Shown here piece after piece: positions 1 through 5,859 of a stretch of DNA of 6,368 bases (positions within the stretch are counted from its first letter, which is position 1; each line of letters starts with the position of its first letter). A program made the position numbers and the translations under genes. The notes under the pieces are model-generated. The model was not told where the DNA came from. It saw only the letters and a program-made list of their open reading frames with translations, and did not search any database. The stretch comes from Planctomycetota bacterium (lineage in GTDB: Bacteria; Planctomycetota; SZUA-567), in assembly GCA_031278535.1 (NCBI GenBank), contig JAITKH010000133.1, forward strand, positions 1 through 6,368, written 5' to 3'.

Positions 1-62
1 CCGGAGGCGGAATGCTGGTGGTGGGCCGCGATGACAAGGGACATTGGGAGGTATCGACATGA
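1..62 (+). CDS. 3' end of an unidentified gene (partial)
   Basis: The reading frame beginning at base 3 is open from the window edge and ends at TGA 60-62, giving the C-terminal residues GGGMLVVGRDDKGHWEVST. It is supported mainly by its junction with the next ORF: the stop overlaps that ORF's ATG as ATGA, the usual arrangement of translationally coupled genes. Nineteen residues are too few to assign a family and I do not recognise the gene. Frame 1 is also open over this interval (to a TAA near 138), so this frame choice rests on the coupling alone. Confidence 0.35.
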   Translation, partial: GGGMLVVGRDDKGHWEVST

Positions 63-208
63 AGCTGTCCATCCGTCTGGAACGGGCGACCCAGGACGGA
101 ATAATCGCTCTCTTCGCCGAGTGCGAGAGGGAAATTAATGATGGAGACATTCTGGCTTTGCCTTATTGTAGCGTTCAATGCGCAACAATTCATGAAGCCA
201 ATGCATGA
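59..208 (+). CDS. small hypothetical protein, 49 aa
   Basis: This short ORF starts MKLSIRLERATQDG and ends at TGA 206-208. The start is well supported: GGGAGG at 46-51 lies 7 nt before ATG 59, and the ATG overlaps the preceding stop as ATGA. There is no signal peptide or membrane segment. The first half is charged and could form a strand-helix unit; the second half contains two cysteines (PYCSVQCA) and is not obviously structured. From about position 130 the DNA becomes more AT-rich than the rest of the window, so the 3' part may be a decayed or truncated end of a longer protein. I do not recognise a family. Downstream is a fresh promoter for lpxC-fabZ, so this gene probably ends an unrelated upstream operon. 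Confidence 0.4.
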   Translation: MKLSIRLERATQDGIIALFAECEREINDGDILALPYCSVQCATIHEANA

Positions 209-220
209 ATCTTTTTCATC

Positions 221-247
221 TTGAAACCGGAAAGGGAAACATATAAT
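221..247 (+). promoter_or_regulatory. sigma70-type promoter of lpxC-fabZ
   Basis: TTGAAA at 221-226 and a perfect TATAAT at 242-247 are separated by 15 nt, slightly short of the 17-nt optimum. Transcription would start near 253-255, giving a leader of about 46 nt. That leader contains the GAGGAG ribosome binding site at 288-293, 6 nt before the lpxC-fabZ ATG. It is the only good promoter-like element in the stretch before the gene. Confidence 0.6.
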
Positions 248-299
248 AGGGCGCCGCAGCCGGAGTTGCCAAACCCGGAAAATTCGCGAGGAGCAAAAC

Positions 300-1598
300 A
301 TGGCGGACGACAAGCAGCGCACCCTGGCCGGGCCGGCGGCTTTTTCCGGAAGAGGTCTCCATACCGGAGCGGAGGTCTCGGCAACAATCGAGCCGGCCGG
401 ACCGGACGCCGGACTGGTCGTCAAGGCGGGCGGATTGCGCGAGCGCCTGCGGCCTTCTCTTTCCGACGGTTCCCGAAGCGCCAATGCCGTAAGGCTGTCC
501 CCCGAACTGGAGGTGATGACGATCGAACACCTGGTTTCCGCCCTCTGGGGACTGGGAGTGGACAACGCGGAGATATCGGTGGAGGGAGGGGAGCCTCCCG
601 CCCTGGACGGTTCGGCTTTTGAATATGTCAAGAGCATTCAGGCCGCCGGCGTCATCGAGCAGGAGGCGGACCGGAAGGTTTTTGTGCCGAAGGCGGCCGT
701 TTCCGTCGGGAGCGGCGACGTCGGCGTGTCTGCCTACCCTTCGCCCGACCGGAAGTTCCGCGTCACCTATATTCTCGACTATCGGGAATCGCCCCTGGCG
801 CGGGGAACCGCGACCTTCGAAATAACGCCCGGAACCTACGCGGAGGAAATCGCCCCCGCCCGCACCTTCGTCATGCGGGAGCACGCGGACGCCATGCTCG
901 CTTCCGGGCGCGGGAAGGGCGCCAATCCTCAAAACACGCTGGTGATCGACGGCGACAGGGTGGTGGACAACCAATTCCGGCTGCCGGACGAATGCCTGCG
1001 CCACAAAATACTCGATCTGGTGGGCGATCTGGCGGTTTTGAACCGCCGCCTCGGCGTCCACGTCGTGGCCTCGAAAAGCGGCCACGACGCCAACTTGCGG
1101 CTGGCCGCCGCCCTGGATCGGGCCATCAGGGAGGCGGAGCATCCGGCCGGCGTCATGGACTTCCAGTCCGTCACCGGCATTCTTCCGCACCGCTATCCGT
1201 TTCTGCTGATCGACCGGGTTCTGGAACTGGAAGAGAAGCGCTTCATCGTGGCGGCGAAGAATCTCACCTTCAACGAGGCCTTCTTCCAGGGGCATTTCCC
1301 CGGCCAGCCCATCATGCCCGGCGTATTGCAGATTGAGGCGCTGGCCCAAGCCGGAGCCATCATGATGCTGGGGGAATTCAGGGGCAAGGGGAAACTCGCG
1401 GTTCTCATGTCCGCCGACGACGTCAAGTGGCGCCGGCAGGTGGTGCCGGGAGATTGTCTGCGCCTGCACGCCGAATTCGTGAAGATGAAGAGCCGGATCG
1501 GGGTGGTTCGCGCCTGGGCCGAGGTGGAGGGGGAAACCACCACCGAGGCGACGATAAAATTCGCCATCATTGACGCCGTCCGGCCGAATTCCGTATAA
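300..1598 (+). CDS. lpxC/fabZ: Bifunctional LpxC deacetylase / FabZ 3-hydroxyacyl-ACP dehydratase
   Basis: This 432-residue fusion joins two cytoplasmic enzymes. Residues 1 to about 280 are LpxC, the zinc deacetylase acting on UDP-3-O-acyl-GlcNAc, the committed step of lipid A synthesis. Its hallmarks are GRGLHTG at 17-23, E76-H77 in TIEHL (catalytic base and zinc ligand), LDGSA at 102-106, H235 and D239 in RHKILDLVGDL (remaining zinc ligands) and H262 in KSGHDANL. Residues from about 285 to 432 are FabZ, the hot-dog-fold dehydratase of fatty acid elongation: HRYPFLLIDR from 297, catalytic H332 in GHFPGQPIMPGV and E346 in IEALAQ. All catalytic residues I can place are present, so both halves look active. 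The start is set by GAGGAG 6 nt upstream and by KQRTL, which matches the usual LpxC N-terminus. The linker is only a few residues (EHPAGVMDF). Such fusions are known in Bacteroidetes/Chlorobi and some PVC bacteria. Confidence 0.96.
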   Translation: MADDKQRTLAGPAAFSGRGLHTGAEVSATIEPAGPDAGLVVKAGGLRERLRPSLSDGSRSANAVRLSPELEVMTIEHLVSALWGLGVDNAEISVEGGEPPALDGSAFEYVKSIQAAGVIEQEADRKVFVPKAAVSVGSGDVGVSAYPSPDRKFRVTYILDYRESPLARGTATFEITPGTYAEEIAPARTFVMREHADAMLASGRGKGANPQNTLVIDGDRVVDNQFRLPDECLRHKILDLVGDLAVLNRRLGVHVVASKSGHDANLRLAAALDRAIREAEHPAGVMDFQSVTGILPHRYPFLLIDRVLELEEKRFIVAAKNLTFNEAFFQGHFPGQPIMPGVLQIEALAQAGAIMMLGEFRGKGKLAVLMSADDVKWRRQVVPGDCLRLHAEFVKMKSRIGVVRAWAEVEGETTTEATIKFAIIDAVRPNSV

Positions 1599-1599
1599 T
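1570..1599 (+). promoter_or_regulatory. sigma70-type promoter overlapping the lpxC-fabZ stop, for lpxA
   Basis: TTGACG at 1570-1575 (5 of 6 consensus bases) and a perfect TATAAT at 1594-1599 are separated by 18 nt. The -10 box contains the TAA stop codon of lpxC-fabZ (1596-1598) and the -35 box lies in the Ile-Asp codons near the C-terminus. Transcription would start near 1606 and give a leader of about 55 nt to lpxA. This would let lpxA be expressed independently as well as by read-through. Confidence 0.5.
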
Positions 1600-1661
1600 G
1601 TTTTCTTTCCTCCCGGAGAGAGTGGATTTTCCGGCGCCGCGTTTGTAAGGATATCACCTGA

Positions 1662-2507
1662 ATGAGCGGACATATTCATCCAAGCGCGGTAATTCATCGG
1701 ACCGCGGAAATCGGCAGGGACGTGGAAATCGGGCCTTTCGCGGTCATCGGTCCCCATGTCCGCGTCGGCGACCGTTCGAGGCTGCTGTCGCACTCCCACC
1801 TGGTGACCCACACCACGATCGGGGCCGAATGCCATGTCTGCAGCGCCGCCGTGGTCGGGGGCGATCCCCAGGACCTGAAATACAGGGGGGAGGAAACCAC
1901 GCTCGTCGTCGGCGACCGCACCCGGATTGGCGAATTCGCGACGCTGAACCGGGGAACCGGGATCGGCGGCGGCGAAACCAGGATCGGTTCGGATTGCCTG
2001 ATCATGGCGTATGTCCACATCGCCCATGACTGCATCCTGGGCGACCATGTCATTCTCACCAACTGTACCCAACTGGCCGGGCATATCCGCATCGAGGACT
2101 ATGCCTGGATTTCCGGCTCCTGCCTCATCCACCACTTTGTGACCATCGGCTCCCTGTCCTTCGTGGGGCCGAATTCCGGCGTGGGGTTCGACGTCCCGCC
2201 CTATGTACTGGCCGAGGGCTTCCGGACGGACTGCCGGATTCGCACCCTGAACATCGAGGGCATGCATCGCTGGGGCGTTCCGGCGGAGTCGGTTTCCGCC
2301 TTGAAAAAAGCCTTCCGCATCCTTTTCCGCCAGGAAGACAAGACCAGGGCCGAAACCATCGGGGAAATCGCGGATTCGGAATTGAGCCGGGATCCCTGCG
2401 TCGCCAATCTTCTCGCCCACGTCAGGGCCAGCCACGAGGGAAAACAGGGGCGGGCCCTGGAACGCCTGCGGGCCGCCAATCATACCCGCGTCATGTCTAC
2501 CGGCTGA
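1662..2507 (+). CDS. lpxA: LpxA, UDP-N-acetylglucosamine O-acyltransferase
   Basis: This cytoplasmic homotrimer transfers a (R)-3-hydroxyacyl chain from ACP to UDP-GlcNAc, the first step of lipid A synthesis. Residues 1 to about 185 form the left-handed beta helix of hexapeptide repeats (IHPSAVI, AEIGRDVEIGPFAVIG and similar), followed by a C-terminal helical region. Family marks are DPQDLKYRGE at 68-77, NRGT at 96-99, AYVHIAHDC with catalytic H122, GH at 140-141, IHHF at 156-159, DVPPYV at 177-182 and NIEG with R203 three residues on. The 281-residue length is slightly above the usual 255-270. The residue aligned with the E. coli acyl-chain ruler Gly173 is Pro170, which is unusual. TAAGGA at 1646-1651 lies 10 nt before the ATG, a rather long spacing. 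The gene follows lpxC-fabZ by 63 bp, has its own promoter candidate, and ends before a shared terminator. Confidence 0.96.
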   Translation: MSGHIHPSAVIHRTAEIGRDVEIGPFAVIGPHVRVGDRSRLLSHSHLVTHTTIGAECHVCSAAVVGGDPQDLKYRGEETTLVVGDRTRIGEFATLNRGTGIGGGETRIGSDCLIMAYVHIAHDCILGDHVILTNCTQLAGHIRIEDYAWISGSCLIHHFVTIGSLSFVGPNSGVGFDVPPYVLAEGFRTDCRIRTLNIEGMHRWGVPAESVSALKKAFRILFRQEDKTRAETIGEIADSELSRDPCVANLLAHVRASHEGKQGRALERLRAANHTRVMSTG

Positions 2508-2562
2508 GCAGCTCCGTCCTTTTCCGGATCGGGTGAAGCGTCTCCCGGCGCATCCGCGAAAA

Positions 2563-2590
2563 CGGGCGGAAGGGAAATCCCTTCCGCCCG
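2563..2590. terminator. Hairpin terminator between convergent lpxA and flagellin genes
   Basis: A perfect inverted repeat, CGGGCGGAAGGG at 2563-2574 paired with CCCTTCCGCCCG at 2579-2590, forms a 12-bp stem with a 4-nt AAAT loop. On the minus strand the stem is followed at once by TTTT (2562-2559 read leftwards), so it fits intrinsic termination of the flagellin message. On the plus strand no T run follows, so for lpxA it may act as an RNA 3'-end stabiliser or a weak terminator. Confidence 0.7.
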
Positions 2591-2638
2591 GGAGAAACGG
2601 CGTCTGTCGCGGTTTCGGTTCCGGCCGAGTCGCGGAGA

Positions 2639-5137
2639 CTATTGCAGGAGCGCCAACACCTGCTGGGCCTGATTGTTGGCCTGGGCCACCATGCTCAGCC
2701 CGGCGTTGGCCAGCACCTGGTTCTTGACGAATTCGGTCATCTCCGACGCCATGTCGGTGTCGCGGATGCCCGATTCGGTCTTGGTGATGTTCTCGATCGC
2801 CACCCGCAGGTTGTTTTCGTTCGTCTGCAGCATGTTCGCCTGCACGGCGCCGATGGTGGCGCGCTGCTCCGACACGTCCGAAATCGCCTTGTCGATTATC
2901 TGCATGGTGAGGGCCGGATCGGACGCCAGGGACGCCACCTGCCCTCCCATCACATTCTGGATGGAGAGGGTGCGGGTTTCGATCACCGCCCGCTTCGGAT
3001 CGAACTGCTTCGTCACTTCCAGCCTCCCCAATTGCGCCGTGGACATGGGTTTCAGGCCGATGACGGTGCGCTCCTGGTCGCCGGCGCCCTCGCCCAACTG
3101 GAGCTGCATGCCGCCCTGGAAGTTGGATATGGTCTCGTTCGTCACGTGGCCGGCGTTGTTCATCCGGGCATAAACGCTGGTGACGTCGTCATAGGTCAGC
3201 GCGGTGGCCCGGGTGAAGATGGAGCCCTCGTTGTAGCCGACCTGGGCGATGGTGGTGGTGCCGGCCCTGCCTTCGTTGAAGGTGACGCTGGCCATGATGT
3301 CCGGAGTGGCGAGGTTCAGGACGAGGCCGTTGGTCTTCATCTGCTGGCCGTTCACGGAAACGGTGGCGTCCTGCCCCCGCTTCTCGTAGGTTCCCCGTTC
3401 CAGCAGCGTGGCGCTGTTGTAGTCGGCCGCGTCCTGGTAGTCCACGAAGAGGCCGCCTTCGAAGGTTTGCACCTTGATGGACTGATCGCTGCCGTATTCG
3501 GCGGTGCTGATGCGGGCGCCGAGATTGGTGAACTGCAGCTCCGCTTTCTCGATATAATTGTTTGCCGTACCGCCCGCGCCGGGAAGATTCTGCAGGGAGA
3601 GGGCGATGCCCAGGCCGCTGCTGGCCGTATGTTCGTCGTTCCAGATGGAATCGAGGATTGCCGGCGAGTCGGTGGTCGGCGTGACAAAATCCGCCGTCTT
3701 GGCCACCAGGTCCTCTTCCCGCATCAGGGCGTTGTTGTAGGCGTAGAACATGGCCTCGGTGCCGGCGGCGTTATAGGCCACTTTAAGGTAAATCTTGCCG
3801 GCCGAGTCGGTATTGACGCCAAGTTGTACCCCTGCCGCCACCGAGGCGCCCAGATTGAAGATGCCGCTGGCGGACGCGGTGCTGCAGGCATTGGTCGCGC
3901 CCAGTCCGATGCCGGCCACGGAAACTTTGAGAACGTCGCCGTACTGGGCATTGCTGTCCAGCGTGACCTGCAGGCCCGTAAGGCCGGAATGGTTCCGTTC
4001 GATGGCGTCCGTGGTGCCGCTGGCGCCGGACGCAATCAGCGATTCATTCGACAGGCTGGCGTCCTTGTAGGCTTCGTAGGTGGAGCCGTCCCCGGTGACC
4101 TTGAGGTAAATATTGCCCTGGCCGTCGGTGTTCCCGCCGTAACTGACGCCGCTCCCCACAGTGACCGCGGTGGCGACAAGCGCCTTTGCCCCGTTGTCGA
4201 GCGTGGTGTAATTGTCGTAGACGACGGCGGCGTTGGCGGTGGTGGAACCCAGCCCGACGCCGGTGAGCGTTCCGGTGGCCGCGGCGGTCCCGGCGATGCC
4301 CTGTTCCCGGTTGAAAATGAGGCTGGCGTCCACGCCGGTGGAACCGGCCACGTTCTTGATGGCCGAGACCACCTCCGAAATGTGCGCCCCCTGCGAAAAG
4401 TTGAACTGGCGGGAGCCGAGCGTGCCGGTGAGAATGAAGCTCTGCCCCTGGGTGAGGAAAGCGTGTTCGTTGATCTGCGACTTGGTGCCGTCGTAGGCGT
4501 CTATCTCCAGGTAGCCCTTGGCGGCCTGCCGGCTCATGGCGGCGTTGCCCATGTTGGTGGCCGCGTTCGGGGAATCGGTACCGTTGAAACCGATGGTGAC
4601 CTCGTAGCCGTCCCGCTTGAAGATTTGCTGGAAGCTGCTCAGGCTGGCGTTGACCAGCTGGTTGTTCTGGGTGCCCTTGACGGTGGTGTTGACGTTGTAG
4701 GTGATGTCCTTCGAGCCGTTCAGCAGGAACTGGTCCGAGAATTTGGTCGTGTTGGCGATCCGTTCCAGCGTCTGGACGCCCGAGTCCATTTCCGCCTGGT
4801 CGGACGCCACCTGATCCGGACTGGTGATGCCGTTGTTGGCCGCGTGGATGGCCAGGGCTTTCATTTTTTTCAGGATGGAATTCATCTCGTTCAACGCCCC
4901 CTCCGCGATGGAAAGGACGTTCGAAGCCTCGGTGGTGTTGCGCACCGTCCGCTCCAGGCCGTAAATCTGGGAACGGAGCTTTTCCGAAATCACCAGATCG
5001 GCCGGGCCGTCGGCGCCGGTGTTGATGCGGTAGCCGCTCGAGAGCTTCGACAGGGACGAGTTGAGGTTCCGGTTGTTGATGTACAGGTTCTTGTTGGCGT
5101 TCAGCGCCCCGATGTTGTGCGCGATGACCATTGACAT
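2639..5137 (-). CDS. fliC: Flagellin, large (832 aa)
   Basis: This is the flagellar filament subunit, exported by the flagellar type III apparatus. The N-terminal D0/D1 coiled-coil region (about 1-145) has VIAHNIGALNANKNL, LSKLSSGYRINTGADGPADL and ANTTKFSDQFLLNG. The C-terminal D1/D0 region (about 735-832) has IRDTDMASEM, FVKNQVLANAGLSMVAQAN and the terminal VLALLQ. Between them lies a long variable surface region of about 590 residues, so the protein is far longer than the common 270-500. Residues about 231-280 (QFNFSQGAHISEVVSAIKNV) resemble a flagellin hook-IN type unit. Residues about 291-371 and 407-481 form an internal repeat. C418 is the only cysteine, an uncommon residue in flagellins. 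The start is set by GGGAGGA at 5150-5144, 6 nt before the ATG; the second Met (residue 3) is less likely. The 5' leader is a repeated GGA-hairpin module. The gene ends at a hairpin followed by U4. The gene symbol is a family-level name. Confidence 0.95.
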   Translation of the reverse strand: MSMVIAHNIGALNANKNLYINNRNLNSSLSKLSSGYRINTGADGPADLVISEKLRSQIYGLERTVRNTTEASNVLSIAEGALNEMNSILKKMKALAIHAANNGITSPDQVASDQAEMDSGVQTLERIANTTKFSDQFLLNGSKDITYNVNTTVKGTQNNQLVNASLSSFQQIFKRDGYEVTIGFNGTDSPNAATNMGNAAMSRQAAKGYLEIDAYDGTKSQINEHAFLTQGQSFILTGTLGSRQFNFSQGAHISEVVSAIKNVAGSTGVDASLIFNREQGIAGTAAATGTLTGVGLGSTTANAAVVYDNYTTLDNGAKALVATAVTVGSGVSYGGNTDGQGNIYLKVTGDGSTYEAYKDASLSNESLIASGASGTTDAIERNHSGLTGLQVTLDSNAQYGDVLKVSVAGIGLGATNACSTASASGIFNLGASVAAGVQLGVNTDSAGKIYLKVAYNAAGTEAMFYAYNNALMREEDLVAKTADFVTPTTDSPAILDSIWNDEHTASSGLGIALSLQNLPGAGGTANNYIEKAELQFTNLGARISTAEYGSDQSIKVQTFEGGLFVDYQDAADYNSATLLERGTYEKRGQDATVSVNGQQMKTNGLVLNLATPDIMASVTFNEGRAGTTTIAQVGYNEGSIFTRATALTYDDVTSVYARMNNAGHVTNETISNFQGGMQLQLGEGAGDQERTVIGLKPMSTAQLGRLEVTKQFDPKRAVIETRTLSIQNVMGGQVASLASDPALTMQIIDKAISDVSEQRATIGAVQANMLQTNENNLRVAIENITKTESGIRDTDMASEMTEFVKNQVLANAGLSMVAQANNQAQQVLALLQ
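3695..4267 (-). repeat. Diverged internal repeat in the flagellin variable region
   Basis: Two units lie about 106 residues apart: residues 291-371 (nt 4267-4025) and 407-481 (nt 3919-3695). Both contain a GxGLG turn, then NTDxxGxIYLKV, then YxAYxxAxxxxExLxA. The IYLKV segments sit at 343-347 and 449-453. Unit 2 is about 10 residues shorter between GLG and IYLKV. The DNA around IYLKV is still visibly alike (near 4098 and 3780), pointing to duplication within the gene. Confidence 0.6.
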
Positions 5138-5187
5138 GGAAAATCCTCCCTGAGTCGCGTGCCGCGAAAGAAAATCATTCCCTGGAT

Positions 5188-5207
5188 CGGCGGCATCCCT
5201 GCCGCCG
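5188..5207 (-). promoter_or_regulatory. Hairpin B, copy 1: GGGA tetraloop, CsrA-consensus-like
   Basis: An 8-bp perfect stem (CGGCGGCA with TGCCGCCG) closes a GGGA loop on the minus strand. The loop and closing pairs read CAGGGATG, which matches the CARGGAUG core of the SELEX CsrA consensus, with the CA and UG bases paired as in known sites. It lies about 50 nt before the flagellin ATG. Confidence 0.55.
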
Positions 5208-5261
5208 GCAATCCGCCTTCGCTTCCCTGCCCGGCGCGGATCGGCACCGGTCCCGAAACCA

Positions 5262-5285
5262 CGGCGGGCTCCTGAATTCCCGCCG
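5262..5285 (-). promoter_or_regulatory. Hairpin A, copy 1: AGGA in a 10-nt loop
   Basis: CGGCGGG and CCCGCCG form a 7-bp stem around the minus-strand loop AATTCAGGAG. It is at the far 5' end of the leader module, just downstream of the weak promoter candidate at 5291-5320. The same hairpin, with identical loop, recurs at 5860-5883. Confidence 0.5.
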
Positions 5286-5290
5286 CCATA

Positions 5291-5320
5291 ATGATATTTT
5301 CAAAATCTCCTTTCTGTTCA
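5291..5320 (-). promoter_or_regulatory. Weak sigma70-like promoter candidate for flagellin
   Basis: On the minus strand TGAACA (5320-5315, 4 of 6 consensus) and TATCAT (5296-5291, 5 of 6) are 18 nt apart, in a short AT-rich island within GC-rich DNA. A start near 5284 would make the RNA begin exactly with hairpin A of the leader module. No sigma28 box was found this close to the gene, so the flagellin may instead depend on the distal sigma28 promoter at 6034-6060. Confidence 0.3.
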
Positions 5321-5326
5321 CTCTGT

Positions 5327-5340
5327 GCGGGGATCCCCGC
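5327..5340. repeat. Perfect 14-bp palindrome upstream of the flagellin promoter candidate
   Basis: GCGGGGATCCCCGC reads the same on both strands. It lies just upstream of the -35 candidate of the flagellin gene, where an activator or repressor operator could sit. No known regulator is recognised, and a chance palindrome in such GC-rich DNA is possible. Confidence 0.35.
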
Positions 5341-5455
5341 CCCGTCCCCGCCCGGAAAGAAGGCGGACGTCCCCCGCCGGCCGGCGTTGTGCCGGACGCA
5401 ATCGTTCCCCGGCGCCAGGCGGCGCGGGGAGGCGGCGAAACGGCGGGAACGCCTT

Positions 5456-5483
5456 CCCGGGCGGCGGAAAAACGCCGCCCGGG
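5456..5483 (-). terminator. Strong hairpin 42 nt downstream of the flagellin-like ORF
   Basis: CCCGGGCGGCG at 5456-5466 pairs perfectly with CGCCGCCCGGG at 5473-5483, an 11-bp all-GC stem with a loop that reads TTTTTC on the minus strand. It lies between the truncated flagellin-like ORF and the flagellin leader. No U tract follows the stem, so it would be an atypical terminator; it could also be an RNA-stabilising structure. Apart from this, 5341-5524 is GC-rich with no gene I can support. Confidence 0.4.
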
Positions 5484-5524
5484 CCGGGCAACGCCCGCGC
5501 TTTACGCGAAAACTCCGTTTCGAA

Positions 5525-5746
5525 TCAGGCGAGGGACAGCCGGTTGGAAGCGGCTATGGCGATCCGGATCGCGTTTTCCAGGCCGCAGGCGGCCGGCGTC
5601 GCCGAAGGGGCCGGGACGAGGCCGGCCGCGGCGACGCGGCTGCCGGACGACAGCCTGGAAAGGGGAGACCCCCGGTTTCGCCAGAAGAGGTTGGGGTTGC
5701 GCCCGGTCTTTGCCGCCGGGAAAATAGGCGTGAAAACGGTTGCCAT
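5525..5746 (-). pseudogene. Truncated flagellin N-terminus (73 aa), relic or small product
   Basis: This ORF starts MATVFTPIFPAAKTG. Without gaps, its residues 1-47 align with residues 1-47 of the neighbouring flagellin with 16 identities by eye, including LSRLSSGSR against LSKLSSGYR. After a 5-residue shift, its last 18 residues (LENAIRIAIAASNRLSLA) match flagellin 61-78 (LERTVRNTTEASNVLSIA) at 9 positions. It then stops (TGA 5527-5525) where flagellin continues with EGAL. The start has GGGAGGA at 5761-5755, 8 nt upstream, inherited from a duplicated leader. The conserved VIxHNxxALNA of D0 and the GADGPADL segment are lost, so it cannot polymerise as a normal flagellin. It could be a decayed paralog, or a short exported or leader peptide retained under the same control. 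No flagellin C-terminal remnant is visible downstream. Confidence 0.6.
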
Positions 5747-5790
5747 GCGGAAAATCCTCCCTGAGTTGCGCGTTGTTCATTCCCTGAATT

Positions 5791-5808
5791 GGCGGCATCC
5801 CTGCCGCC
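5791..5808 (-). promoter_or_regulatory. Hairpin B, copy 2: GGGA tetraloop
   Basis: GGCGGCA and TGCCGCC form a 7-bp stem around GGGA on the minus strand, again giving CAGGGATG across loop and closing pairs. It is base-identical to copy 1 apart from the outermost pair, which is lost. Confidence 0.55.
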
Positions 5809-5859
5809 GGCGATCCGTCTCGCTTCCTTGCCGGCGCGGATCGGGCCGGTCTTTCGCTC

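Larger units (their letters stand above)
5138..5285 (-). promoter_or_regulatory. Flagellin leader module, copy 1 (GGA hairpins, candidate CsrA target)
   Basis: This is the untranslated leader directly before the flagellin ATG, and it is repeated at 5749-5883. Read on the minus strand it has four parts: hairpin A (5285-5262) with AGGA in its loop, hairpin B (5207-5188) with GGGA in its loop, a CAGGGAATG motif (5184-5176), and CAGGGAGGATTTTCC carrying the Shine-Dalgarno (to 5138). The two copies share these four parts almost base for base and differ mainly in the linkers, where copy 1 is about 13 nt longer. Hairpin-loop GGA plus a GGA-rich Shine-Dalgarno is the known signature of CsrA-repressed leaders. 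CsrA binding here is inference. Confidence 0.6.

Noticed and set aside
138..224. A 28-codon ORF METFWLCLIV... on the plus strand
   Set aside because: It overlaps the 49-codon ORF in another frame, lacks a good Shine-Dalgarno and runs into the lpxC-fabZ promoter.
216..2483. A 755-codon open frame on the minus strand opposite lpxC-fabZ and lpxA
   Set aside because: It runs antisense across two clearly real genes and their spacer, and its sequence is Gly/Pro/Arg-rich without family motifs. It is a codon-usage shadow.
2642..5134. An 830-codon open frame on the plus strand across the whole flagellin gene
   Set aside because: It is exactly antisense to an unambiguous flagellin, its protein has no recognisable domain, and long antisense frames are expected in GC-rich genes. 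No ribosome binding site or promoter supports it.
5101..5289. Minus-strand ORF MAAGIQEPAVVSG... within leader copy 1
   Set aside because: It begins at the leader repeat and runs past the flagellin start in another frame. In copy 2 the same frame is broken by small deletions, so the conservation is of RNA structure and not of this peptide.
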